Positions 19,364 through 28,884 of a stretch of DNA of 64,000 bases are shown piece by piece. The notes under the pieces are model-generated. The model worked only from the letters and a program-made list of their open reading frames with translations, was not told the DNA's origin and did not search any database. The stretch's first letter is position 1. Each line of letters starts with the position of its first letter. The translations under genes and the position numbers were made by a program. This stretch comes from Streptomyces soli (lineage in GTDB: Bacteria; Actinomycetota; Actinomycetes; Streptomycetales; Streptomycetaceae), in contig NZ_RJVR01000192.1 of the NCBI RefSeq assembly GCF_003999195.1, positions 35,406 to 99,405 of the forward strand, in the 5' to 3' direction.

Positions 19364-21229
19364 TCAGCGCTTCGCGCGCGACGCCGTGCGGCCGCGCTCC
19401 TTCTGGTCAAGGACGACCTTGCGGATGCGGACGGTCTCGGGGGTGACCTCGATGCACTCGTCGTCGCGGCAGAACTCCAGGGACTGCTCCAGGGAGAGCT
19501 TGCGCGGCGGGACGACGTTCTCGGTGTTGTCGGCCGAGGCGGCGCGCATGTTGGTGAGCTTCTTCTCCTTGGTGATGTTCACGTCCATGTCGTCGGAACG
19601 CGAGTTCTCACCGATGATCATGCCCTCGTAGACCTCGGTGCCGGGCTCGACGAAGATGACGCCCCGCTCCTGGAGGTTGATCATCGCGAAGGGGGTCACC
19701 GAACCCGAACGGTCCGCCACCAGCGAGCCGTTGTTACGGGTGCGCAGCTCGCCGAACCAGGGCTCGTGTCCCTCGAAGATGGAGTGCGCGATGCCGGTGC
19801 CGCGGGTCTGGGTCAGGAACTCGGTACGGAAGCCGATGAGGCCACGGGACGGCACGATCCACTCCATGCGGACCCATCCGGAGCCGTGGTTGGTCATGGT
19901 CTCCATACGGCCCTTGCGGGTCGCCATCAGCTGCGTGATCGCGCCGAGGTACTCCTCGGGGGAGTCGATCGTCATGCGCTCGATCGGCTCGTGCGTCTTG
20001 CCGTCGATCTGCTTGGTGACCACCTGGGGCTTGCCGACGGTCAGCTCGAAACCTTCCCGGCGCATGGTCTCGATGAGGATGGCCAGCGCCAGCTCACCAC
20101 GGCCCTGGACCTCCCAGGTGTCGGGGCGCTCGGTCGGCAGGACGCGGAGCGAGACGTTACCGATCAGCTCGCGGTCCAGGCGGTCCTTCACCAGGCGGGC
20201 GGTGACCTTGTGGCCCTTGCCGCCCTTGCCGACCAGCGGCGAGGTGTTCGTACCGATGGTCATCGAGATCGCGGGCTCGTCGACCGTGATCAGCGGGAGG
20301 GCGATCGGGTTCTCCGGGTCGGCCAGGGTCTCGCCGATCATGATGTCCGGGATACCGGCGACCGCGCAGATGTCACCGGGGCCGGCCGACTCGACGGGCT
20401 TGCGGGTGAGGGCCTCGGTCATCATCAGCTCGGTGAGCCGGACGTTGGAGATCGTGCCGTCACGCTTGATCCAGGCGACGGTCTGGCCCTTCTTCAGGTG
20501 GCCCTGCTCGACACGCAGCAGCGCGATACGTCCGAGGAAGTTGTCGGCGTCGAGGTTGGTGACGTGGGCCTGGAGCGGGGCCGCGTCGTCGTAGACCGGC
20601 GCCGGGACGGTGTCCAGGATCGTGGAGAAGAACGGCTCCAGGCTGTCGCTGTCGGCCGGGACGGTGCCGTTCTCCGGCTGGGTCAGGGAGGCGACGCCGT
20701 CGCGGGCGCAGGCGTAGACGATCGGGAACTCGATCTGCTCCTCGGTCGCGTCCAGGTCCAGGAAGAGGTCGTACGTCTCGTCGATGACCTCGGCGATCCG
20801 GGAGTCCGGGCGGTCCGTCTTGTTGATGCAGAGGATCACCGGGAGCTTGGCCTGCAGCGCCTTGCGCAGCACGAAACGGGTCTGGGGCAGCGGACCCTCG
20901 GAGGCGTCGACGAGGAGGACGACCGCGTCCACCATCGACAGACCGCGCTCCACCTCGCCGCCGAAGTCGGCGTGGCCGGGGGTGTCGATGATGTTGATGG
21001 TGATCACGTCGCCACCACCCTTGGGGTGGTACTTGACGGCGGTGTTCTTCGCGAGAATGGTGATGCCCTTCTCGCGCTCCAGGTCGTTGCTGTCCATCAT
21101 GCGGTCGTCGAGGTGCTGATGGGCCGCGAAGGCGCCCGCCTGCTTCAGCATGGCGTCGACGAGGGTCGTCTTGCCGTGGTCGACGTGGGCGACGATGGCG
21201 ACGTTACGAATGTCGTGGCGCGTGGGCAT
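19364..21229 (-). CDS. typA: TypA/BipA ribosome-associated GTPase
   Basis: This 621-residue translational GTPase starts at 21229 ([22 protein letters not shown]), which has GGGAGAAG upstream. A longer reading from 21280 adds 17 unlikely residues. The GTPase motifs are G1 [10 protein letters not shown]3 [14 protein letters not shown] and G4 NKTDR. Beta-barrel, EF-G domain III/V-like and BipA-specific C-terminal domains follow. TypA binds ribosomes under stress and helps 50S assembly. It is monocistronic and converges on the importer operon. Confidence 0.93.
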   Translation of the reverse strand: MPTRHDIRNVAIVAHVDHGKTTLVDAMLKQAGAFAAHQHLDDRMMDSNDLEREKGITILAKNTAVKYHPKGGGDVITINIIDTPGHADFGGEVERGLSMVDAVVLLVDASEGPLPQTRFVLRKALQAKLPVILCINKTDRPDSRIAEVIDETYDLFLDLDATEEQIEFPIVYACARDGVASLTQPENGTVPADSDSLEPFFSTILDTVPAPVYDDAAPLQAHVTNLDADNFLGRIALLRVEQGHLKKGQTVAWIKRDGTISNVRLTELMMTEALTRKPVESAGPGDICAVAGIPDIMIGETLADPENPIALPLITVDEPAISMTIGTNTSPLVGKGGKGHKVTARLVKDRLDRELIGNVSLRVLPTERPDTWEVQGRGELALAILIETMRREGFELTVGKPQVVTKQIDGKTHEPIERMTIDSPEEYLGAITQLMATRKGRMETMTNHGSGWVRMEWIVPSRGLIGFRTEFLTQTRGTGIAHSIFEGHEPWFGELRTRNNGSLVADRSGSVTPFAMINLQERGVIFVEPGTEVYEGMIIGENSRSDDMDVNITKEKKLTNMRAASADNTENVVPPRKLSLEQSLEFCRDDECIEVTPETVRIRKVVLDQKERGRTASRAKR

Positions 21230-21450
21230 ACTGCGGCGCTTCTCCCGGGTTGGTGGGTGGCGGCGCGCCCTCATCGGCACGCCTGCCCGCCGGGCGAGTC
21301 AAGCCACGGCCTCACCCAATGGTACGGGGCCCGGGCCGACTCGGCCGCCCGGGCAGGTTCCGCAGGGGGCCCCGGGAGCCGTGAAACCGCACACCACGGG
21401 CTGCGTCATGGTTCCGTAAACGCGCTGTCCGCCGGGATCACTCGTCTGTC

Positions 21451-22638
21451 ATGATCCCGGCCATGTCCAGCAGCGCATCGAACACATTGCCGCCCGCGCC
21501 CGCCAAGAAGCGGCGCCGCATGGCCGCCCAGCGGCTCCTCATTGTCCCGGCGGCCACCCTGGGGGCATACATGGGCATCCGTGGGGCCGACGCGGGCGGG
21601 CCGGTGGGGCCGCTGACCCTCTTCCTCGGGACGGTGCTGGGGCTGGAGCTGCACGTCCTGTTGTCGCTGGCGCTGAGCCGGTGGGCGGGGATGGCGCTGG
21701 TGTCGATGTCGGTCGGGGCCGGGAAGTGGCTGGGCTCGACGCGAGCGGCGGGGCGGTTGCTGGTGTTCAGGCTCGTGCCGATCGTGCCGTTCATGACGTG
21801 CCTGCTGCTGGTACGGGCGCGAAAGTGGCGGCTGTGGACGGCAGTGGCGGGCGTGCTGGCTGTGGAGGCGGCGGTGGCGGTGGCGACGTACACGATCCGG
21901 CCGGCGCTGGGCGCGGGGTTCGGGTTCGTGGTCCTGGCAGTGCTGCTGAGCAAGCCGGGGACGCCGATGTCCGCGTTCTGGACGCTGTTCCGGCTGCCGT
22001 TCGGCGACCAGGAGCGGCGGCTGGAGGAGTGGACGTACAGCCCCGCAGTGCTGGCGGCGACGAAGGAGATGCTGGCGGGCCGTATCGAGGCGGCGCGCGC
22101 GGCGCTGGGAGAGTCGGACGGGACGCAGCGGTGGCTGGGGACGGCGTGCACGCTGGCGCTCGCGGAAGGGCGGTTCGCGCAGGCGGCCGAGCAGGCGAAC
22201 GAGCTGTACACGAGGTCCGAGGCGGCGCAGCTCAAGGCCGGGGCGCTGGCGGTGTACGCGGGGGCGATGGCGGACGGAGTGGCGGCGGGGCACTGGCAGC
22301 CGCATGAGGCGCTGCCGCAGTTCGCGGCGACGATGCAGACGATCCGGGACACGCAGCCGCTGCTGCTGCGGGTGACCGACCTGGGGGCGATCGAGTCGCT
22401 GCTGAAGCAGTGGCCGGCGCAGGCGGCCAAGCAGGCCGCGAACGCCGCCGGGATGGCGCCGGACGCGGTGTCGCGGGCGCGGGCACTGTGCACGCAGGCC
22501 GTGGCGCTGGCGTACCTCGGCAGGGCGGCGAAGGCCCGCGAGGTGCTGGCGGCGGCGGAGCGCACCGCGCCCGGGCTGGCCCGGGTCGCGGTGGTGGGTC
22601 AGCTGCTGGACCCTACGGCTGTGGTCACTACTTCCTGA
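21451..22638 (+). CDS. Membrane-anchored protein with TPR-like C-terminal half
   Basis: This 395-residue protein has a basic start (PAKKRRRMAAQ), about six hydrophobic segments between residues 25 and 170, and then a soluble alpha-helical half (185-395). That half has repeated helix pairs such as LAEGRFAQAAEQANELYTRSEAAQLKAGALAVYAGAMA and AVALAYLGRAAKAREVLAAAERTAPG, resembling tetratricopeptide repeats. The start could also be the ATG at 21463. No ribosome binding site helps choose. Function is unknown. Its last 11 bases overlap the convergent lipoprotein gene. Confidence 0.7.
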   Translation: MIPAMSSSASNTLPPAPAKKRRRMAAQRLLIVPAATLGAYMGIRGADAGGPVGPLTLFLGTVLGLELHVLLSLALSRWAGMALVSMSVGAGKWLGSTRAAGRLLVFRLVPIVPFMTCLLLVRARKWRLWTAVAGVLAVEAAVAVATYTIRPALGAGFGFVVLAVLLSKPGTPMSAFWTLFRLPFGDQERRLEEWTYSPAVLAATKEMLAGRIEAARAALGESDGTQRWLGTACTLALAEGRFAQAAEQANELYTRSEAAQLKAGALAVYAGAMADGVAAGHWQPHEALPQFAATMQTIRDTQPLLLRVTDLGAIESLLKQWPAQAAKQAANAAGMAPDAVSRARALCTQAVALAYLGRAAKAREVLAAAERTAPGLARVAVVGQLLDPTAVVTTS

Positions 22639-24340
22639 AGCCGAGGTCCTGGTACCGCGGGGTCGCGAAGCCGAAGGCGCCGGCATTGGCGATCCCCGTA
22701 CGCAGGGCGACGAGCTGGGGGCGCTGGTAGAGGGGGATGGAGCCGGCGGCGGCCCAGATGCGGGCGTCGGCGCGGGCGGTGAGGTCCCGGGCGGCGCCGT
22801 GGTCGAGTTCGCCGGCGGCCTGGTCGAGGAGCTGGTCGATCTGGTCGGTGCCGACGCGGGTGTAGTTCTGCTCGACGGTAAGGGTGCCGTCGGCGGCCGG
22901 CTCCGGCTTGGCGAAGATCGGGCGGTCGTCGGTGGCCGGGAAGGCGGTGCCGGGCCAGGAGTAGAGGGCCAGGTCGAAGTCGCCGGAGGCGATGTGGTCG
23001 CGGAAGAAGCTGTCGTCGGCGACCCGGGTGATGTCGGTACGTACGCCGATGGCGGCGAGCATGCGGGCGATCCGGACGCCCACCTGGTTGAGGGTGAGGG
23101 ACGACTCCGGCAGGATGAAGCGCAGGGTGAGGGCCTTGCCGGTCCTGACGCTGCGCATGGCCGGCGCCGCGCCCTTCGCCGCAGGCTGTACCTTGGCGGG
23201 CCGCCAGCCCGCGTCGGCGAGCAGCGCCCGCGCGGAGGCGGCGTCCGCCGTGCCGAGGGCGGAGCTGTGGTCGGCGTAACCTTCCTGCGTCGCGAGCAGC
23301 AGGTGGTTGCCGAGCGGTTTCGAGGGCAGGCCGAGCGGCTTGAGGACGGCGTCCGCGATGGCCCGGCGGTCGATCGCGCGGGCCACGGCGTGGCGTACCC
23401 GTTCGTCGGCGAGCGGGCCGGCGGCGCCGTTGAGGGCGAGCTGGGACCAAGCGGCCTCGGCGACCTTGCGGATGGACAGCTTCGGGCTCTTGGCGTCGGC
23501 CTGCTTGCGCAGGTTGGCGTACGCGGACGGCTCGAATTCCGCCACGTCCAGCGTCCCGGCGGCCACCGCGGCGGGCCGCTTCGCCACCGGCACGGCGGCC
23601 AGCACCAGCGCGTTCAGCTTGGCCCGGTCGCCCCACCAGGAGGGGTTGCGGGCCAGGGTGATGGTGCCGCCCTTCGGGGACACGTTACGTACGGAGAAGG
23701 GCCCGGCGGAGACGGGGAGGTTGTGCCGGGCGGCGTCGTTGAAGGCCCTGGCGCTGCCGGTCACGGAGGCCGGGTACAGCGGCGCGAAGAGCGACTGCCA
23801 GTCGGCGTACGGCTTGGCGAAGGTGACCCGGACCTCGTGGGGCTCCTTGCCGGGCTCGACCGAGGCGATGCGGTCGTAGCCGGCGTTGCGGGCGGTCCAG
23901 TAGGCGTCGTTGTCGCCGCGCAGGGCCTTCCACTGGGCGGCGAAGTCCCCGGCGCCGATGGCCCGGCCGTCGCTCCAGCGCGCCTTGGGGTTGATCCGGT
24001 ACGACACGACCTGCCTCGGCTCCGTGGTTACGACGTCCGCCGAGTCGAGGTAGTCGGCGTCCCGCTGCGATCGTCCCCGGCCGTCCAGCCGGAACAGCGT
24101 CGGCAGTACGGCGTCGGCCACCAGGCTTGTGGTGCCGTCGGCGTCCGCCTGGAAGGCGTTCAGGGTCGCCGGTACGGAGTCGACGGCCCAGCGCATGGTG
24201 CCGCCGTCCCGTACGGCGTCGCGCGGTGCCGTCGCGACATCGGTGCCGGCGGCGTCGCCACCGCCGGACGAGCAGCCGGCGAGGGCGAGCGCGGCGACGG
24301 CGGCGATTGCGGTGCCGGTGGTGGTGACGCTGCGGGACAT
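22628..24340 (-). CDS. Orphan peptide-binding ABC lipoprotein (SBP_bac_5 family)
   Basis: This 570-residue binding protein starts at 24340 (MSRSVTTTGTAIAAVAALALAGC), with GGAGG 8 bases upstream. The lipobox ALAGC puts the lipid on Cys23. The family core is visible (YRINPKARWSDGRAIGAGDFAAQWKAL and YNWPG-like LYSWPGTAFPATDDRP). No permease or ATPase genes accompany it, so it may deliver ligand to one of the two importers upstream or act as a sensor; this is inference. An upstream frame extension runs into a mobile repeat and is not coding. Confidence 0.8.
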   Translation of the reverse strand: MSRSVTTTGTAIAAVAALALAGCSSGGGDAAGTDVATAPRDAVRDGGTMRWAVDSVPATLNAFQADADGTTSLVADAVLPTLFRLDGRGRSQRDADYLDSADVVTTEPRQVVSYRINPKARWSDGRAIGAGDFAAQWKALRGDNDAYWTARNAGYDRIASVEPGKEPHEVRVTFAKPYADWQSLFAPLYPASVTGSARAFNDAARHNLPVSAGPFSVRNVSPKGGTITLARNPSWWGDRAKLNALVLAAVPVAKRPAAVAAGTLDVAEFEPSAYANLRKQADAKSPKLSIRKVAEAAWSQLALNGAAGPLADERVRHAVARAIDRRAIADAVLKPLGLPSKPLGNHLLLATQEGYADHSSALGTADAASARALLADAGWRPAKVQPAAKGAAPAMRSVRTGKALTLRFILPESSLTLNQVGVRIARMLAAIGVRTDITRVADDSFFRDHIASGDFDLALYSWPGTAFPATDDRPIFAKPEPAADGTLTVEQNYTRVGTDQIDQLLDQAAGELDHGAARDLTARADARIWAAAGSIPLYQRPQLVALRTGIANAGAFGFATPRYQDLGFRK

Positions 24341-24473
24341 CTGACGTACCTCCGCACGCGGGGCCATGATCACTTCGCGGTATTTGCCGGTTATCGCACC
24401 TACTGAAAGTGGTGCGCGGCGTGGCGCCGCCCCGACACGGCGTACGCGGGGCGCGCTGCCACCCGGGCGGCTT

Positions 24474-24652
24474 AGAGGCCGCGCAATTAGGTGGGGCGGA
24501 GGAAGGAGCGGGGCGAGGGCCGAGTCCGGCAAGGCGGTGGGGGCACTCCCCCACCCAGCCGCCAGGCTGGGTGACGTCGTCGACCGACGACAACGCCGCC
24601 AGGCGAGAGCCACCGGCACGCGACACCGCCCCACCCATTCGCCGCGGCCTCT
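24474..24652. mobile_element. Small inverted-repeat element (MITE-like), copy B
   Basis: This 179-bp relative of the element at 15922-16139 has ends AGAGGCCGCGCAATTAGG and the complement of AGAGGCCGCGGCGAATGG. The ends agree imperfectly, and the interior is shorter by about 40 bases. Shared interior blocks confirm kinship. It lies upstream of the orphan lipoprotein gene. Otherwise 24341-24854 contains no gene I can support. Confidence 0.65.
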
Positions 24653-24854
24653 CTATGCGATGCGCCCCCGGCGAGCGGCCCTGGACCTCAGGCGGACGGC
24701 CTACCCCCAACCCGGATGGATGCGCGGCGCGGGGCGCCTGTGACGCCTGCGTGGGAGAATCGGTGCAGATCTCTTCCCAAGCGCGACTGTGACGCGCGAC
24801 ACTCTCCTGGCGTCGGCATCGCGCACCCGCAAAGAGGCGGAGGTGAGGGCAGCC

Positions 24855-25154
24855 ATGTCCCTGCAGGACGACCTTTCATCGGTTCAGCGTCGGCTCGACG
24901 ATCTCAACAAGGCCGTCGCGCGGCTGGAGCAGCACGTCGGCAGTGCCAGCGTCGACATGCGCCGCGTACGTGCCGATACCGATCATCTGCGCGAGGACCT
25001 CGCGCTTCTCCGGCAGAGCGCGCCGCTGGGCGGCAGCGCGGGGGCGCAGGACCGCCCGGAGATGGTGACGATCCCGGACGCGCCGTACGACCGGAAGCTG
25101 TGGTCCGGGGCGGAGGACGAGGGGCTGGGATCGCCTTACGGGCACGCGCCGTAG
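24855..25154 (+). CDS. Small coiled-coil protein, function unknown
   Basis: The protein has 99 residues from the ATG at 24855, preceded by GGAGG. Residues 3-58 form heptad-like helices (SSVQRRLDDLNKAVARLEQHV and MRRVRADTDHLREDLALLRQ), a likely dimeric coiled coil. The last 40 residues are polar with MVTIPDAPYDRKLW. No membrane segment or signal is seen. It precedes the sdh operon by 75 bases on the same strand. I know no function for it. Confidence 0.65.
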   Translation: MSLQDDLSSVQRRLDDLNKAVARLEQHVGSASVDMRRVRADTDHLREDLALLRQSAPLGGSAGAQDRPEMVTIPDAPYDRKLWSGAEDEGLGSPYGHAP

Positions 25155-25228
25155 GCGGCACGCGCGCGCCGCGTAGGCGGCGCGAGACGCCGCCGTAACC
25201 CCCCACCCGCACTCCCCGGGAGTGATCC

Positions 25229-26056
25229 TTGGCCACCGGAACAGAGCCCCATACCGATGCCGCGCGCCGCGGCGTACTCACGACGGGGCGCGCGGCGATC
25301 GCCGCCCGGCATCTGCGGACCGATCGGTGGTGGGTGCCGCCGCTGGTTACGGCGCTGGGGCTGGGGGCGTTCGTCGTGTATTCGACATGGCGGGCGTTCG
25401 CCAACAGCAACTACTACAGCGAGCCGTATGTCTCGCCCTTCTACTCCCCCTGCCTGGGCGCGAACTGCGTGGACATGCCGCTGGGCGCGCGCTGGCCGCT
25501 GTTCGGCGAGTGGTGGGGGCTGTCGCCCGCCCTGCTGGTGCTGATCTTCCCGCTGGGCTTCCGGCTGACGTGCTACTACTACCGCAAGGCGTACTACCGG
25601 GGCTTCTGGGCCTCGCCGCCCGCCTGCGCGGTGGCCGAGCCGCACGCCACGTACACCGGCGAGACCCGCTTCCCGCTGATCCTGCAGAACATCCACCGCT
25701 ACTTCTTCTACTTCGCGATCCCGGTGGCGGGGATCCTGACGTACGACGTCGTGCTGGCCTTCCGCGACACGCACGGCCACTGGGGGCACGCGGGGCTGGG
25801 CACCCTGATCCTCCTGATCAACATCGTGCTGATCTGGGCGTACACCTTCTCCTGCCACTCCTGCCGGCACATCGTCGGCGGCCGTCTCAAGCACTTCTCC
25901 AAGCACCCCGTCCGCTATCGCCTCTGGTCCTGGGTCGGGAAGCTCAATGCCCGTCACATGCTGCTCGCGTGGGCGTCCCTGATCAGCGTGGCGGTCGCGG
26001 ACTTCTACGTCTTCCTCGTCGCGAGCGGCGCCTTCGATGATCCGAGGTTCTTCTGA
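25229..26056 (+). CDS. sdhC: Succinate dehydrogenase membrane cytochrome b subunit
   Basis: This 275-residue membrane anchor is read from a TTG at 25229, with GGGAG upstream. It shows about five hydrophobic helices (for example LVTALGLGAFVVYSTW, LSPALLVLIFPLGFRL, YFFYFAIPVAGILTYDVVLAF, LGTLILLINIVLIWAYTF and MLLAWASLISVAVADFYVFLV). Conserved His residues sit in or near them (NIHRYFFYF, HSCRHIVGG, NARHMLLAW) and are candidate haem ligands. It anchors the flavoprotein and iron-sulfur subunits encoded next and passes electrons to menaquinone. The stop overlaps the sdhA start by one base. Confidence 0.8.
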   Translation: MATGTEPHTDAARRGVLTTGRAAIAARHLRTDRWWVPPLVTALGLGAFVVYSTWRAFANSNYYSEPYVSPFYSPCLGANCVDMPLGARWPLFGEWWGLSPALLVLIFPLGFRLTCYYYRKAYYRGFWASPPACAVAEPHATYTGETRFPLILQNIHRYFFYFAIPVAGILTYDVVLAFRDTHGHWGHAGLGTLILLINIVLIWAYTFSCHSCRHIVGGRLKHFSKHPVRYRLWSWVGKLNARHMLLAWASLISVAVADFYVFLVASGAFDDPRFF

Positions 26057-27966
26057 TGACGCAGGTCGAACGGCATACGTACGACGTCGTGGTGATCGGC
26101 GCGGGCGGGGCCGGGCTGCGCGCGGCCATCGAGGCGCGGGAGCAGGGGCTGCGGACGGCCGTGATCTGCAAGTCGCTGTTCGGCAAGGCGCACACCGTGA
26201 TGGCCGAGGGCGGAATCGCGGCGAGCATGGGCAACGCCAACTCCAGCGACAACTGGCAGGTCCACTTCCGGGACACCATGCGCGGCGGCAAGTTCCTCAA
26301 CCAGTGGCGGATGGCGGAGCTGCACGCCCGCGAGGCGCCGGACCGCGTATGGGAGCTGGAGACCTGGGGCGCGCTCTTCGACCGTACGAAGGACGGCCGG
26401 ATCTCGCAGCGCAACTTCGGGGGCCACGAATACCCCCGGCTGGCGCATGTCGGTGACCGCACCGGCCTTGAGCTGATCCGGACCCTCCAGCAGAAGATCG
26501 TCTCGCTGCAGCAGGAGGACTTCAAGGAGCTCGGGGACTACGAGGCCCGGCTGAAGGTCTTCCAGGAGTGCACGGTCACCCGGGTGCTGAAGGATGGCCC
26601 AAAGGTCTCTGGGGTCTTCGGCTACGTACGCGAGAGCGGGCGCTTCTTCGTCATCGAGGCGCCCGCCGTGGTGCTGGCGACGGGCGGCATCGGCAAGTCC
26701 TTCAAGGTGACGTCCAACTCGTGGGAGTACACCGGGGACGGGCACGCGCTGGCGCTGCTGGCGGGGGCACCGCTGATCAACATGGAGTTCGTGCAGTTCC
26801 ACCCGACCGGGATGGTCTGGCCGCCGTCGGTGAAGGGGATCCTGGTCACGGAGTCGGTGCGCGGCGACGGCGGGGTGCTGCGCAACAGCGACGGCAAGCG
26901 GTTCATGTTCGACTACATCCCGGACGTCTTCAAGGAGAAGTACGCGCAGAGCGAGGACGAGGCCGACGGCTGGTACGCGGACCCCGAGCACCACCGCCGC
27001 CCACCCGAGCTGCTGCCCCGCGACGAGGTGGCCCGCGCCATCAACTCCGAGGTCAAGGCGGGCCGTGGCTCTCCGCACGGCGGGGTCTTCCTGGACGTGT
27101 CCACCCGGCTGTCGGCGGAGGAGATCAAGCGCCGGCTGCCCAGCATGCACCACCAGTTCATGGAACTGGCCGACGTCGACATCACCGCCGAGCCCATGGA
27201 GGTCGGCCCGACCTGCCACTACGTCATGGGCGGCGTCGATGTCGACCCGGATTCGGCAGCCGCGACCGGCGTTCCCGGCCTGTACGCCGCCGGTGAGGTC
27301 GCCGGCGGCATGCACGGCTCCAACCGGCTCGGCGGCAACTCGCTGTCCGACCTGCTGGTCTTCGGCCGCCGGGCCGGGCTGCACGCCGCGCAGTACGCCG
27401 CCGGGCTGGGCGCGGCCGACCGCCCGCTGGTCGCCGACGAGCAGATCGACGCGGCCGCCGCCGAGGCCCTGCGGCCCTTCAGCGCGGAGGGCGGCGACCC
27501 GGCGGCCCCGGAGAACCCGTACACCCTGCACCAGGAGCTGCAGCAGACCATGAACGACCTGGTCGGCATCATCCGCCGGGCCGACGAGATGCGCGAGGCC
27601 CTCACCCGGCTCGCGGCGCTGCGGCTGCGGGCCCGGCGGGCGGGGGTGGAGGGCCACCGGCAGTTCAACCCCGGCTGGCACCTCGCGCTGGACCTGCGGA
27701 ACATGCTGCTGGTCAGCGAATGCGTCGCCCGCGCCGCTCTGGAGCGTACCGAGTCACGCGGCGGCCACACCCGCGACGACCACCCCGAGATGGACCGGCG
27801 CTGGCGCAAGGTCAACCTGGTGCTGGGAATCGCCGAGGCCGAGGACGATCTCGGGCAGGTCTCCCTCGTCCGGCGGGACATGCCGCCCATCCGCGGTGAC
27901 CTGCTGACGCTCTTCGAGAAGGACGAACTGCTCAAGTACCTGACGGACGACGAGGTCGACGCGTGA
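26056..27966 (+). CDS. sdhA: Succinate dehydrogenase/fumarate reductase flavoprotein subunit
   Basis: This 636-residue flavoprotein has an N-terminal FAD-binding Rossmann motif GAGGAGLRAA (about residues 13-22). The segment AHTVMAEGGIAAS holds the histidine to which FAD is usually bound covalently. Substrate-site segments HPTGM, SVRGDGG and HGSNRLGGNSLSDLLVFGRRAG follow. It oxidises succinate to fumarate on the inner face of the membrane. The length exceeds the 580-600 typical of the mitochondrial type and suits the actinobacterial/fumarate reductase-like type. The downstream overlap (GTGA at 27963-27966) couples it to sdhB. Confidence 0.9.
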   Translation: MTQVERHTYDVVVIGAGGAGLRAAIEAREQGLRTAVICKSLFGKAHTVMAEGGIAASMGNANSSDNWQVHFRDTMRGGKFLNQWRMAELHAREAPDRVWELETWGALFDRTKDGRISQRNFGGHEYPRLAHVGDRTGLELIRTLQQKIVSLQQEDFKELGDYEARLKVFQECTVTRVLKDGPKVSGVFGYVRESGRFFVIEAPAVVLATGGIGKSFKVTSNSWEYTGDGHALALLAGAPLINMEFVQFHPTGMVWPPSVKGILVTESVRGDGGVLRNSDGKRFMFDYIPDVFKEKYAQSEDEADGWYADPEHHRRPPELLPRDEVARAINSEVKAGRGSPHGGVFLDVSTRLSAEEIKRRLPSMHHQFMELADVDITAEPMEVGPTCHYVMGGVDVDPDSAAATGVPGLYAAGEVAGGMHGSNRLGGNSLSDLLVFGRRAGLHAAQYAAGLGAADRPLVADEQIDAAAAEALRPFSAEGGDPAAPENPYTLHQELQQTMNDLVGIIRRADEMREALTRLAALRLRARRAGVEGHRQFNPGWHLALDLRNMLLVSECVARAALERTESRGGHTRDDHPEMDRRWRKVNLVLGIAEAEDDLGQVSLVRRDMPPIRGDLLTLFEKDELLKYLTDDEVDA

Positions 27967-28733
27967 GCACGTACACAGCGCACTTCAAGGTATGGCGGGG
28001 CGACACCGAGGGCGGCGGCCTGCAGGACTTCGACGTCGAGGTCAACGACGGCGAGGTCGTCCTCGACATCATCCACCGCCTCCAGGCCACGCAAGCCCAC
28101 GATCTCGCCGTGCGGTGGAACTGCAAGGCGGGCAAGTGCGGTTCGTGCAGCGCGGAGGTCAACGGACGGCCGCGTCTGCTGTGCATGACCCGCATGTCGC
28201 TCTTCGGCGAGGACGAGGTCATCACGGTCACGCCGATGCGCGCCTTCCCGATCGTGCGGGACCTGGTGACGGACGTGTCCTTCAACTACGCCAAGGCGCG
28301 GGAGGTGCCGTCCTTCGTGCCCCCGGCCGGGCTCGCGCCGGGCGAATACCGGATGGCGCAGGAGGACGTCGCGCGCTCGCAGGAGTTCCGCAAGTGCATC
28401 GAGTGCTTCCTGTGCCAGGACACCTGCCACGTGGTCCGCGACCACGAGGAGAACAAGGCGGCTTTCGCCGGCCCCCGCTTCCTCATGCGCATCGCGGAGC
28501 TCGACATGCATCCGCTCGACGCGGCGCAGGAGGCCGGCCTGGACCGGAAGTCCTCCGCGCAGGACGATCACGGGCTCGGGTACTGCAACATCACCAAGTG
28601 CTGTACGGAGGTCTGCCCCGAGCAGATCAAAATCACCGACAACGCCCTCATCCCCCTCAAGGAGCGCGCAGTGGACCGCAAGTATGACCCGCTGGTCTGG
28701 CTCGGCAACGTGATCCGCCGCCGGACCCCCTGA
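27963..28733 (+). CDS. sdhB: Succinate dehydrogenase iron-sulfur subunit
   Basis: This 256-residue protein starts with a GTG that overlaps the sdhA stop. The [2Fe-2S] ferredoxin-like domain carries CKAGKCGSCSAEVNGRPRLLC in its first third. The C-terminal half holds the cluster-binding groups CIECFLCQDTC and CCTEVCPEQIK. It relays electrons from FAD to the membrane subunit. With sdhC and sdhA it completes a three-gene operon, with no separate sdhD, as expected for single-anchor enzymes. Confidence 0.9.
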   Translation: MSTYTAHFKVWRGDTEGGGLQDFDVEVNDGEVVLDIIHRLQATQAHDLAVRWNCKAGKCGSCSAEVNGRPRLLCMTRMSLFGEDEVITVTPMRAFPIVRDLVTDVSFNYAKAREVPSFVPPAGLAPGEYRMAQEDVARSQEFRKCIECFLCQDTCHVVRDHEENKAAFAGPRFLMRIAELDMHPLDAAQEAGLDRKSSAQDDHGLGYCNITKCCTEVCPEQIKITDNALIPLKERAVDRKYDPLVWLGNVIRRRTP

Positions 28734-28884
28734 CCCGTACGGCCTGCTACGTCGGGTGGCAGAGCAGCGGCCGCCGGGGCGACATAGTCGCCCTCGTCGA
28801 TCGGCGTCCAGCCGCTGATCTGCGGCACTGCGGGTTAACCTGCCTTTCGCCCGGCGCCTGGGCTTGCGACCCGCACGACACCGG

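Noticed and set aside
19277..21454. A 725-codon open frame opposite typA.
   Set aside because: TypA motifs on the minus strand are unambiguous; the other frame is Val/Gly/Asp/Arg-rich shadow.
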